From the NCBI RefSeq assembly GCF_024343675.1, contig NZ_RJUD01000002.1, positions 124,001-188,000 of the forward strand: a DNA stretch of 64,000 bases, read 5' to 3'. Every line of letters starts with the position of its first letter. Position 1 is the stretch's first letter. A model generated the notes under the pieces. It was not told the DNA's origin. It worked only from the letters and a program-made list of their open reading frames with translations, and ran no database searches. Origin of the DNA: Lacihabitans sp. CS3-21 (lineage in GTDB: Bacteria; Bacteroidota; Bacteroidia; Cytophagales; Spirosomataceae). The position numbers were made by a program, and so were the translations under genes. This document shows positions 8,518-16,481 of this stretch, one piece after another.

Positions 8518-9156
8518 CTATTCTGCTTTTAGTGTCTTAATATCATCAATCAATTGAAGCATTTCCAAGGTTAAAGTACCGTTATAAACGCCACGAATTC
8601 TTTTGGATTTGTCCACCAAGATAAAGTGTTCGGTATGCAAAAATTCGGTGCTGTCTTTGCTAAAACCAATATCTTCTTCGGCAAAATAAGATTGCCTTGC
8701 CAACTGATAAATAGCGGTTCTGTTTCCTGTCAAAAAGTGCCAATTGGGATTTGTTATGTTGTTTTTTGCCTTAAATTTCTTTAAAACAGAGGGTTTGTCT
8801 ATCCATGGTGTGACTGAAAAAGACAATAAAACAACTTCATTTTTTAACCTATCACTCACCATTTTCATGTTTTTGGTCATGGTCGGGCAAATGCTCCCAC
8901 AAGATGTAAAAATGAAATTGGCCACATGGATTTTTCCTTCAATATTTTGCTGAGAAACCTTAAGGCTATCTTCATTCAAGAAAGAAAAATCACCAATCTT
9001 ATGAGAGATTTTGGTTTGTACTTCTGATTTGTTTTCAATAAAAATTGGTGTAAAATCTGGCTCATTATAATAAGGCAATGCGATTGTGCTTGATTTTTCA
9101 TCATCGCAACTGATGGCCAAACAACTACCTAACAACAAAAATACTATCCGATACAT
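8518..9156 (-). CDS. SCO1/SenC family lipoprotein
   Basis: From ATG 9156 the product is 212 residues with a lipoprotein signal (LLLGSCLAISC, or the upstream Cys). It is followed by a thioredoxin-fold SCO domain with the copper/thiol motif C86-x3-C90 in TSCGSICPTM and the conserved distal His in LHTEHFILVDK. SCO proteins deliver copper to the CuA site of cytochrome oxidase or act as thiol-disulfide reductases; it is expected to be periplasmic and membrane-anchored. The open frame reaches upstream to 9237 but that part lies inside the MORN gene, and the signal peptide fixes the start. Confidence 0.88.
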   Translation of the reverse strand: MYRIVFLLLGSCLAISCDDEKSSTIALPYYNEPDFTPIFIENKSEVQTKISHKIGDFSFLNEDSLKVSQQNIEGKIHVANFIFTSCGSICPTMTKNMKMVSDRLKNEVVLLSFSVTPWIDKPSVLKKFKAKNNITNPNWHFLTGNRTAIYQLARQSYFAEEDIGFSKDSTEFLHTEHFILVDKSKRIRGVYNGTLTLEMLQLIDDIKTLKAE

Positions 9157-9706
9157 TTTTACAGTTTTTAGTGCCGAGTAATCCATATCTTTTGCCTTTA
9201 ATGACCACATAATTTGCCCGAATTTTACCATTATCATACCACATTTTTTGCGAGCCTTCCTCTTGTCCTTTCACATAATTTGCCAAATGAAACATTTGTC
9301 CATTTTCACTATATTCTCTCAATTCTCCTTCGTAAGCATCATTTTTAGCAAAAAACTCGAATTTTTTATGGCCGTTTTGCCAAAATGCAATTTGTCTTCC
9401 GTTTTTCTGTCCGCCCAAATAATGCCTTTCCTCCATTAGTTGTTTCTTAGAATACCATTTTTTACACACGCCATTCAATAACCCGTCGATGTATCCTTCT
9501 ACCAAAATGGTATCTTTACTTGTATCTAATTCAAACAAAAAACCTGAATATTTTTTATTATCTAGTAAAACGACATCATTTTTTATCGAGATTTTGTCTG
9601 AAGATTTTCTGAAATAGTTTTTCGGAATTTCCTGAATAAGTGTCTGTTTTGGATTATTGCATGAATAAATCAAAGTAAGCACTATTATTATGGTTATTGG
9701 TTTCAT
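9125..9706 (-). CDS. YwqK/MORN-repeat lipoprotein
   Basis: 193 residues with a short lipoprotein signal (ILTLIYSC near the start) and several MORN-like units of the YwqK type (YIDGLLNGVCKKWYSKKQL, GGQKNGRQIAFWQNGHKKF, ENGQMFHLANY, GSQKMWYDNGKIRANY). Such repeats form beta-hairpin sheets and often mediate membrane or protein contacts; the 'toxin-antitoxin' name used for the family has little support. It starts on the base after the upstream YHYH gene and overlaps the SCO gene by about 32 bases. The function here is unknown. Confidence 0.75.
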   Translation of the reverse strand: MKPITIIIVLTLIYSCNNPKQTLIQEIPKNYFRKSSDKISIKNDVVLLDNKKYSGFLFELDTSKDTILVEGYIDGLLNGVCKKWYSKKQLMEERHYLGGQKNGRQIAFWQNGHKKFEFFAKNDAYEGELREYSENGQMFHLANYVKGQEEGSQKMWYDNGKIRANYVVIKGKRYGLLGTKNCKNVSDSIFVVR

Positions 9707-10465
9707 TTATTGTGTTACTGTTCCTGGAGTTCCATAATAGCCGCTTCCGTTCAAATATGGGGCATCAGCAGTGAAATGATAATGATATGTGCCTTTTGGA
9801 TAATCAATGGTAGTGTGCGTATGACCGTGATAGGCATCTAATAGACTGCTCGTTACGGTTGTGCCGTTTTCTTCTTGTGGTCCATAAACAGGGAAACCAT
9901 CTAACAAAAAGCCCATTAAGCCTGATTTTGTTGATTTGAAGGTAGTTAAATACAATGGTTCAACGTGATAATGATACACACCCGAATTCTGCGGATGTCC
10001 ATAATATTTATCAAAACTAACGATTTCATTGGTCAATGCCTGATTGTTTGGGCCTGCATATTGATTAAAAAACGCCACACCATTCAAAGCAATGCCAATG
10101 GCCCCCAAAGGTGTAGCAGCATGAGCGGCATCCACTTTAGGATTAAGCGGAATCTTGACCGTTACTGAAAGTTCTGAAATCGTATTTGGATTTTTTTTGA
10201 AAGCATTTCCTCCAAAAGTTGTTCCTGTATAGGCTTCATACAAGGCATTGCTGGTTGCATAATATGGGCTTTTGTGGTCGGGCAAGTTTTTTGTTTTGAA
10301 TGTAATATAAGTGCCATCGCTGGTAATACTGGTTGCCCCATATACTTTTTTGTAAACTGCTGGCACTTCTGCGGACGAGGTAGCTGGCGTGGCAGTATCG
10401 TCTTCACTACAACTTGCCAAATTCAGTGAAATTGTGGCTAAAAATGCAATTTTTAGGATTTTCAT
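9707..10465 (-). CDS. YHYH domain lipoprotein
   Basis: 252 residues, lipoprotein signal MKILKIAFLATISLNLASC. The mature part has the YHYH family's defining repeats (SGVYHYHVEP and GTYHYHFTAD) plus a histidine-rich DAYHGHTHTT. It also has conserved LGAIGIALNGVAFF and MGFLLDGFPVYGPQ segments. The biochemical role of YHYH proteins is not established; the repeated His/Tyr clusters could hold copper or another metal. It is the second YHYH protein in the operon and about 75 residues shorter than the first. Location: periplasm or outer membrane, lipid-anchored. Confidence 0.85.
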   Translation of the reverse strand: MKILKIAFLATISLNLASCSEDDTATPATSSAEVPAVYKKVYGATSITSDGTYITFKTKNLPDHKSPYYATSNALYEAYTGTTFGGNAFKKNPNTISELSVTVKIPLNPKVDAAHAATPLGAIGIALNGVAFFNQYAGPNNQALTNEIVSFDKYYGHPQNSGVYHYHVEPLYLTTFKSTKSGLMGFLLDGFPVYGPQEENGTTVTSSLLDAYHGHTHTTIDYPKGTYHYHFTADAPYLNGSGYYGTPGTVTQ

Positions 10466-10477
10466 ACTTTGATTTTG

Positions 10478-11113
10478 TTAATTGTTAAAATTAAGAACTT
10501 TTGTTTTGGTATTTTTTAGAAAAATAATTGTGCCTATCAATAGAACTAAAGCTAATACTATACTCAGAATGATTTTTAAATCAACCCTGTTAATTTTTTC
10601 GTAATTCTCCAAACTCCATTTGCCATTTTCAAGCTTTAATTTTATTTCATTGTTGTTTTCCTTTGATAATATAAATTGTTGTTTGGGTAATTTTTCTCCT
10701 GTAAATATTAAAATGCATTGATTTTGAGGCATTTCTTTAAATATATCGTTTCTAATTTGGATTGAATATGAATCCTTTGGCATATTTAAAACTTCAGCAA
10801 TCAGCTTAGTTTCATGCCCTAACATGACTTTTGTGTTACCAAAACTCATCTCGTTTTGATTGTTGGATTCCATTGAAAAACGTTCTTGAAACAGTTTGAT
10901 AAACAATCCTTTAAACTCTTCTGGCGTTTTGTAGCTATTTTTTCCATATTTATAATCGACCATGCTTTCAAATGCCACCAACGAACTGGACAATTGCAGG
11001 AAATATTTTCCATCGGCATTTTGATAAATCATCAACATCGACAAATCGGGTTGATGAGCCTGGGCTGTCAAACTCATCAAAATTAACAAAAATATGGCAT
11101 ATAGTTTTTTCAT
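10478..11113 (-). CDS. Exported membrane-anchored protein of unknown function
   Basis: 211 residues from ATG 11113, with a signal peptide (KKLYAIFLLILMSLTAQAH). A 150-residue extracytoplasmic domain follows that begins HQPDLSMLMIYQ, then a single C-terminal transmembrane helix (about 183-202) and a short basic tail. I do not recognise the domain; the topology resembles the N-terminal exported portion of HupE-like proteins, but no HupE signature is visible. It lies between the two YHYH genes with 10-12 base gaps, so it likely works with them. Confidence 0.6.
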   Translation of the reverse strand: MKKLYAIFLLILMSLTAQAHQPDLSMLMIYQNADGKYFLQLSSSLVAFESMVDYKYGKNSYKTPEEFKGLFIKLFQERFSMESNNQNEMSFGNTKVMLGHETKLIAEVLNMPKDSYSIQIRNDIFKEMPQNQCILIFTGEKLPKQQFILSKENNNEIKLKLENGKWSLENYEKINRVDLKIILSIVLALVLLIGTIIFLKNTKTKVLNFNN

Positions 11114-11123
11114 AAATCTACAA

Positions 11124-12110
11124 TCAGTTTGCGTATGCACCTTTCAGGCAATTTATGAAATTGTTCGAACCTGCTTTGTCAACATGATAATGATAGCCTC
11201 TGGTGTCGTCAGAATGTCCACGGCAAGCGTCCAAATCGGTATATTCTTTACCCGAAGCATCTAATCTTTCATACAGTCCATGACCATCCATGGCATAGCC
11301 AATCATAGCTGAATGTCCATCAGTTTGAGCTATTTTTTTTGAAATTCCCGTGGCGGCATGGTAGTGGTAGCCTGCAGCGAGGTTGATATGTCCGCCAGCG
11401 TCGTCAAATGGAGCAAGTGTATAGGCACCTAAAATGGCATTGACGGGAGCAGGTGCATCAAATCTTACGCCATTAAATGCCAGGCCTCGCACAGATGGTC
11501 CACTGGACATGGGCCCGTTTCCGAAAGATGTAGTTGAGGTTAATTTTACAGGAGTAACAGGAATGTAATAGGTTTGGGTTAAATTGGCCACATAAGACGG
11601 CAAACATTCTACACAAAAGTTTTTATATTCTGCACCAACATTTGGGTTTGCTGCTGCTTGGCACTCTGCTTGGGTTTTAGTTTTGGTGATTACACCCGTT
11701 GTCGCATTGTACAACATCCAAGTTTTATCTGAATAAAAATTGGCTAAGTTTTTTACAAAAGCCCCATCTACATCATAAACATTGCCATTTTCAAGCCAAA
11801 TCCCACCTGCACTTGCATTGTCCGTGATATTACTGGGGCACCACGGCCCCATATTATGGTCGGTTGGAATGCCTCTGGCAACTATTTTGTAGCATTCAAC
11901 GGTAGAACCATTGGAGAGCGTGCGAGAAACAACGCTGATGGGTTCGGCTAAACCATCTGAAATAAAATTAGCCGATTGTACCTTTACAATTGTGCCAGAA
12001 GCATCAACTTCGGCTTCATCAGTGTTGCAACTCAATGTTGTATTGAGTGTGATGAGTGATAGTACAACATGAAGGATTTTTGATTTTTTGAAATTCATTT
12101 TTTGTTTCAT
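11124..12110 (-). CDS. YHYH domain lipoprotein (first gene of the operon)
   Basis: 328 residues with a lipoprotein signal ending LNTTLSCN. It contains the YHYH hallmarks AAGYHYHAATG and TRGYHYHVDKAG, a MIGYAMDGHGLYE segment and a histidine-containing ACRGHSDD. A Cys-rich insert around residues 150-170 (AECQAAANPN, FCVECLPSY) is absent from the shorter paralogue and could form a disulfide or metal site. Function unknown. As first gene of the seven-gene set it has a candidate promoter at 12142-12172. ATG 12098 is an alternative start. Confidence 0.85.
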   Translation of the reverse strand: MKQKMNFKKSKILHVVLSLITLNTTLSCNTDEAEVDASGTIVKVQSANFISDGLAEPISVVSRTLSNGSTVECYKIVARGIPTDHNMGPWCPSNITDNASAGGIWLENGNVYDVDGAFVKNLANFYSDKTWMLYNATTGVITKTKTQAECQAAANPNVGAEYKNFCVECLPSYVANLTQTYYIPVTPVKLTSTTSFGNGPMSSGPSVRGLAFNGVRFDAPAPVNAILGAYTLAPFDDAGGHINLAAGYHYHAATGISKKIAQTDGHSAMIGYAMDGHGLYERLDASGKEYTDLDACRGHSDDTRGYHYHVDKAGSNNFINCLKGAYAN

Positions 12111-12141
12111 GAAATTGAAATTATTTCAGATGTTTAGTTGT

Positions 12142-12172
12142 CAAAACTAACATTATTATTCATTTTCATAAA
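12142..12172 (-). promoter_or_regulatory. Candidate promoter of the YHYH-SCO-LytTR operon
   Basis: On the minus strand TAGTTTTG (TAnnTTTG, plus-strand 12142-12149) is preceded after 19 bases by TTTA, one mismatch from the TTTG -33 element. It lies about 32 bases upstream of the first YHYH start. The rest of 12111-12288 shows only AT-rich sequence with GTTGAAT/GATTCAA repeats near 12220-12255. Confidence 0.4.
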
Positions 12173-12288
12173 ACACTCTACCTTTGAGTTGTATAAATTC
12201 AAGGTCGAATTGTAGAATAAGTAAGTTGAATGATTGATTCAAAGTTGAATCAAGTCTATAAGTTAGGCGAAAGATGAGGTGGCTAATG

Positions 12289-15264
12289 CTATTTCAACCC
12301 CTCCAAATATCCAATCAAATCCAAATATTCAGTTTCTTTCAAGGGAAAAGCTGGCATTAGCGAGGTTTCCATTTTAGTAGCCGATTTTACTTGGTTTTTT
12401 TTGTAGGCTACAATTTGGGACTGACCAGGCATTTTTACCAAGTATTCGTCATTGGTTTTGCTAGTGATGATTCCTTGAAACACAGATCCATCTGTAAGTG
12501 AAATATTGTAGCCTTCATAACCAAAGCTCACGCCTTGACTTGGATTCACGATGGCATTATAAATGCTTTCTTTGGTAAGTTTTTTTCCGATTTGGCTGAG
12601 TGCTGGGCCAAAATCCATGCCATTGCCATTGACGACATGGCAGGTGGCACAATACATCCCGAACAATTCTTTTCCCTTAACAGCGTTACCATTTTTATTC
12701 AAGAAATTGGCTTTTATGGCTAATTGATGTTGTTGAGGTTTGCCAAATTTCTGCTCAAACTGCACTTTCAGGTCGCTGTGGAAAGTTTTGGTAAACACCA
12801 CTTTTGCCGCTGGAATGAGCTCTTTGGGTACTTTATTTATTTTCACCAAATTCCATAGTTTGACATCGCTTTGGTAGCCTTCCATGGCCAATATTGCGGC
12901 TTCTCTTATTTTAAAGGGGTATTTTTTGTTTGAAAATATTAAAATAAGCTGTTTGGAAATGGTCTCGTTGTCTACCAAACCCAATCTCTGAATGGCTTTT
13001 ATGGCTTTGTCTTCATTCAGTGGTTTTTGCGATATGGCTTCTTTGAGCGGAGCTACCCCAAAAAGCTGAGAAAGGACTAACGCTGCTTTCTCATAAACAT
13101 CAGGCTTCGTACTTTCTAAAACAATTTTTTCGAGTCGCGTTCTTTGATTTTGAAGACCATATTTCGATACGATATCTATAAAGTCAACATCGTTTTTGAT
13201 ATTTTCAAGTACTTTCGGAAGGATACTGTTAAATTCTATATCTTTAACGATGGTTTCGGCATCAAAATGTTTGAATATGAGCAAACTTAATTCTTCTGAT
13301 TTTGAGTTTTTTAAAAGTCCCAAAAGTGCCTGATTTTTGTAGGTTTTAACCTGAAAATCAAATGCCCTAAAGTACCTGTAAGTCTCTTTTATATGGAGGT
13401 TAGATATTATTTTTGCTAAATATGCTGAAGTTTTCTTAGAGCGACTTCTCCAAATAATATCTTTGGCGGATTCGTCATTTATCCAATTTTTACCTTTCAG
13501 GAAAGCCTCTAAATATTTATCCCACTGTCCATCAGCTCCTATTCCAATGGATTCTAAAAACCATTTATCGCCTGGTTTGTAGCTATTTGCAAGGTTTATC
13601 CAGGATAGTTGATTGTCAGTTTTGTAAATGGCTGAACCAACCGCCTGTTTAACTTGAAAAGAATCGTCAGTGGCCATTTGAGTAAAAAACGAACTGTTAT
13701 TTTCTCTTTTCGCCATTCTTACGGCAGCTGCTCTAATTTGCTCATTTGTATTTTTACTTGCTTCTAAAACATACTTTTCATCCAGTTTAGAAAGTAACCA
13801 ATAGGCTCGTGCCTGAAAAATAGGATTAGTAGATTTGGTAAGTTTCGCTAATTCGCTTTCAGCATTTTTACCCATTTTTGATAAAGCCGAATAAGCCAAA
13901 TATCTGACAGAATTAGATGGGTTTTGCAAGGCCTCTACACATGAAGAAACAGACTTGAAATCATAGGTTGGGATTTTGTAGTCAATCTTATTGCTTGATA
14001 ATCTGTAGATTCTGCCTTTTTCAAGGTCGCCAATAAAATGTCCACCCACACCTGAATCGTACCAATCCGCTACGAAAACCGAGCCGTCTGGTGCGGTACA
14101 AATGTCCGAAGGACGAAACCACATGTCTTTTTTTGTGGCATCTAAAATGAGGTTTTGTTTTATGGTATATCCCGCTCCATCATTGATTCTTTCATAGCTC
14201 GAAACATCATTGGTTCCAGCATCTGCCAAGAATAAACCATTTCTGTATTTTTCTGGCAGTAAAGAGCCTTCATAAATAAATATGCCAGTAGGGGAGCCGT
14301 AGCCCGTAACTTTAAGATTAGGAATCACACCGGGATCATTTTGATGCCAGTGTTGGTTAATAACGGAGTCCTCTAGATTCGTACGGTTTACTCGCCAATC
14401 GGCACCAGTCATTTCATCTTTGTATCCATAATTACCTCCTGGCATCACATAGTTTATTCGGTTGGCTTTTTTGCCATCGTCGTCGTTGTCAGACTGCCAG
14501 ATTCTTCCATAAGAATCGATACAGAGTTCGTAGTTGTTTCTAAAATTCCAAGCCAAAACTTCGAAGTTTTTTCCGTCTATATCACATCTCAGAGCCATTC
14601 CGTCTTGAAATGGTGCTTTGGTTTGGCCAATTAATCTTCCATAAATGTCTTTGATGGGTTGGTTATTTTTGTCCAAAAGCCCTTCTCCAAAGTTTCCGAA
14701 GTTGAAATAAAGTTTTCCATCCGGGCCAAAAACGCAAGAATGTACGCCGTGGTCACTTTGTAAACCAGCAATGGTTTTGAAAAGAATTTCTTTTTTATCA
14801 GGAATGTCGTCTCCATTTTCATCAGTAAAGACAAATACATTTGGGCTACAAGAAACGATAGTTTTGTTGCCTAAGACCGTTATTCCTAATGCTGAATTTA
14901 TGTCTTCTCCCTGATAAAATACTTTGGTTTTGTCAGATTTTCCGTCGGCGTTTGTGTCTTCGAGAATCAAGATTTTATCGCCTTTTTTGTTGTAGGGTAC
15001 GTTGTTTACATCGTTTCTATAATTATAAGCTTCACAAATCCAGATTCTTCCTTTATGGTCAATGTCCATGTTGGTAGGATTAAAGAGGTCTGGTTCAGAA
15101 GCAAAGAGGGTCAGTTGCAGGTTATTATCTTTGAGGTCTATTCCTTCTAAATTTATGTTTTCTTTTGTTTTTCCCTCTGGAAAACGGTCATAAGAACCCT
15201 CTTGGCTTTTTTGACAGGCCAGAGTTAACAAGCAAAGAAAGGAAATTATAAGATTCTTTAGCAT
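12289..15264 (-). CDS. PVC-type heme-binding CxxCH lipoprotein (beta-propeller, HEAT-like repeats, cytochrome c)
   Basis: 991 residues from ATG 15264. A lipoprotein signal (SFLCLLTLAC) is followed by a six-bladed sugar-dehydrogenase-like propeller (about residues 40-430, with PTNMDIDHKGRIWICEAYNY and Asp-rich calcium-like loops). Next come HEAT-like helical repeats (about 440-840) and a C-terminal cytochrome c domain with CATCH (Cys872, Cys875, His876) and a plausible axial Met in METSLMPAF. Such proteins are frequent in Planctomycetes and Bacteroidota and are presumed periplasmic dehydrogenases passing electrons to the heme. The substrate is unknown. A second family member lies at 52057-55461. 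It has its own candidate promoter although it follows the kinase gene. Confidence 0.87.
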   Translation of the reverse strand: MLKNLIISFLCLLTLACQKSQEGSYDRFPEGKTKENINLEGIDLKDNNLQLTLFASEPDLFNPTNMDIDHKGRIWICEAYNYRNDVNNVPYNKKGDKILILEDTNADGKSDKTKVFYQGEDINSALGITVLGNKTIVSCSPNVFVFTDENGDDIPDKKEILFKTIAGLQSDHGVHSCVFGPDGKLYFNFGNFGEGLLDKNNQPIKDIYGRLIGQTKAPFQDGMALRCDIDGKNFEVLAWNFRNNYELCIDSYGRIWQSDNDDDGKKANRINYVMPGGNYGYKDEMTGADWRVNRTNLEDSVINQHWHQNDPGVIPNLKVTGYGSPTGIFIYEGSLLPEKYRNGLFLADAGTNDVSSYERINDGAGYTIKQNLILDATKKDMWFRPSDICTAPDGSVFVADWYDSGVGGHFIGDLEKGRIYRLSSNKIDYKIPTYDFKSVSSCVEALQNPSNSVRYLAYSALSKMGKNAESELAKLTKSTNPIFQARAYWLLSKLDEKYVLEASKNTNEQIRAAAVRMAKRENNSSFFTQMATDDSFQVKQAVGSAIYKTDNQLSWINLANSYKPGDKWFLESIGIGADGQWDKYLEAFLKGKNWINDESAKDIIWRSRSKKTSAYLAKIISNLHIKETYRYFRAFDFQVKTYKNQALLGLLKNSKSEELSLLIFKHFDAETIVKDIEFNSILPKVLENIKNDVDFIDIVSKYGLQNQRTRLEKIVLESTKPDVYEKAALVLSQLFGVAPLKEAISQKPLNEDKAIKAIQRLGLVDNETISKQLILIFSNKKYPFKIREAAILAMEGYQSDVKLWNLVKINKVPKELIPAAKVVFTKTFHSDLKVQFEQKFGKPQQHQLAIKANFLNKNGNAVKGKELFGMYCATCHVVNGNGMDFGPALSQIGKKLTKESIYNAIVNPSQGVSFGYEGYNISLTDGSVFQGIITSKTNDEYLVKMPGQSQIVAYKKNQVKSATKMETSLMPAFPLKETEYLDLIGYLEGLK

Positions 15265-15313
15265 ATTATTATTCCGTTTCAAAAGAAACTGAGATTTGTA
15301 CCAAAAGTTTATA

Positions 15314-15345
15314 CAAATGTAGTTCTGGATATACATTAAAGCAAT
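15314..15345 (-). promoter_or_regulatory. Candidate promoter of the CxxCH propeller gene
   Basis: On the minus strand TACATTTG (TAnnTTTG, plus-strand 15314-15321) follows ATTG (15342-15345) after 20 bases, a near match to the Bacteroidota consensus. It is about 50 bases upstream of the ATG at 15264. This suggests independent transcription from the gene cluster upstream. Confidence 0.45.
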
Positions 15346-15371
15346 TGTGAGACCTTATGATTTCAACCAAA

Positions 15372-16481
15372 TTAGTCGATATTTTTTTTAATAATGGTCA
15401 TCAATTCAACCTCATTTGACAACAAATCCTCCAATAAAATCCTTTGATTTTTTGCTCTGTTGAGGTTGTGTTCGGGGTATTTTATGGGATAGTAAATATC
15501 ATCATTGAGGTAATCTGTTAGAAAACGAAGACCTTGCATATAAATCATAAATGGTCCTGCAAAAAACAAATTTTCCTTTTCAGCAGGAGAGATGAGGGAT
15601 TTCATTTGACTCAAATAACCATTCATCAGTGCTTCAAAATATTCGGTTCGGATTTTTATTTTTTCAAACTCAGTGCTTTCTTCTGATTCTTCACAAATAT
15701 ATGTTCGCACCATATCACCAATATCAGAAATTATTTTACCTGGCATTAAAGTGTCCAAATCACAAACACAAAGGCTTTTGTTGGTGGTTTTGTCAAACAA
15801 GACATTGTTGATTTTGGTATCATGATGAATCATTCTGGTTGGATACTCAGGGTTTTGAATGATATTTTGGTAAACCTCCACCAAATGTTTTTGACTTTTT
15901 ATGAATTCTATTTCCTGTGCGACTTCTGAAATACGATTTTGATTTCCGTTTTTAAGAGATTCCTCAAACTGCTGATAACGCCAAGCCAAATCATGAAAAC
16001 CAGGAATACTGGCTTGCAATCCTTCCAAAGGCATGTGGTGAAGATTTTTAGTCAGTAATCCAAAAGCTTTACCTGCTTCGTAGGCCATTTGGGGTTCTGA
16101 AACGCTGTTGATAGAATAAGAATTTGGAATAAATGGACTTAAACGCCAATATTCACCATCAACAAAGGCTAAATCTTCTCCGTTTACGGTTTTTATTTGG
16201 TGAATAAATAGGTATTCTGGATGATTTTTGGCCAAAAAGTCAGAAGTATTTCCGACGTTTATGGCGATAATTTCAGGTTTTTTAAAAACATTAATATTTA
16301 TTTTTTGTAAAACAAATCGCTTGTTTTCAGAAATTGATTCTAAAAGAAAAGTAGCATTAATGTGGCCAGAACCGAAAGGTTTGAAACTGTAATTGTCGGG
16401 TTCGAGTCCAAATAGTTTTGATATGTGCTCCAAGTCGAGGTTTTTTTTATTCAAAGGTAATAGTTTTTGAAATTTTCTCAA
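15372..16481 (-). CDS. NahK-like aminoglycoside/sugar phosphotransferase-fold kinase
   Basis: 369 residues of the APH/choline-kinase fold: an N-lobe with GSGHINATFLLE and FVLQKIN, the Brenner catalytic loop MIHHDTKINNVLFD and the metal-binding CDLDTLMPG. The 'HIN.TFL ... LQKIN' pattern resembles Bacteroidota homologues of N-acetylhexosamine 1-kinase. A cytoplasmic sugar kinase is therefore likely, with the substrate unproven. The TTG at 16481 overlaps the upstream stop as TTGA, the usual coupled arrangement, and is preferred over ATG 16511, which would overlap by 34 bases. It is a cytoplasmic enzyme embedded among exported proteins. Confidence 0.78.
   Translation of the reverse strand: MRKFQKLLPLNKKNLDLEHISKLFGLEPDNYSFKPFGSGHINATFLLESISENKRFVLQKININVFKKPEIIAINVGNTSDFLAKNHPEYLFIHQIKTVNGEDLAFVDGEYWRLSPFIPNSYSINSVSEPQMAYEAGKAFGLLTKNLHHMPLEGLQASIPGFHDLAWRYQQFEESLKNGNQNRISEVAQEIEFIKSQKHLVEVYQNIIQNPEYPTRMIHHDTKINNVLFDKTTNKSLCVCDLDTLMPGKIISDIGDMVRTYICEESEESTEFEKIKIRTEYFEALMNGYLSQMKSLISPAEKENLFFAGPFMIYMQGLRFLTDYLNDDIYYPIKYPEHNLNRAKNQRILLEDLLSNEVELMTIIKKNID

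Noticed and set aside
9156-9237. SCO protein starting at 9237
   Set aside because: The extra residues lie inside the MORN gene and precede the lipoprotein signal.
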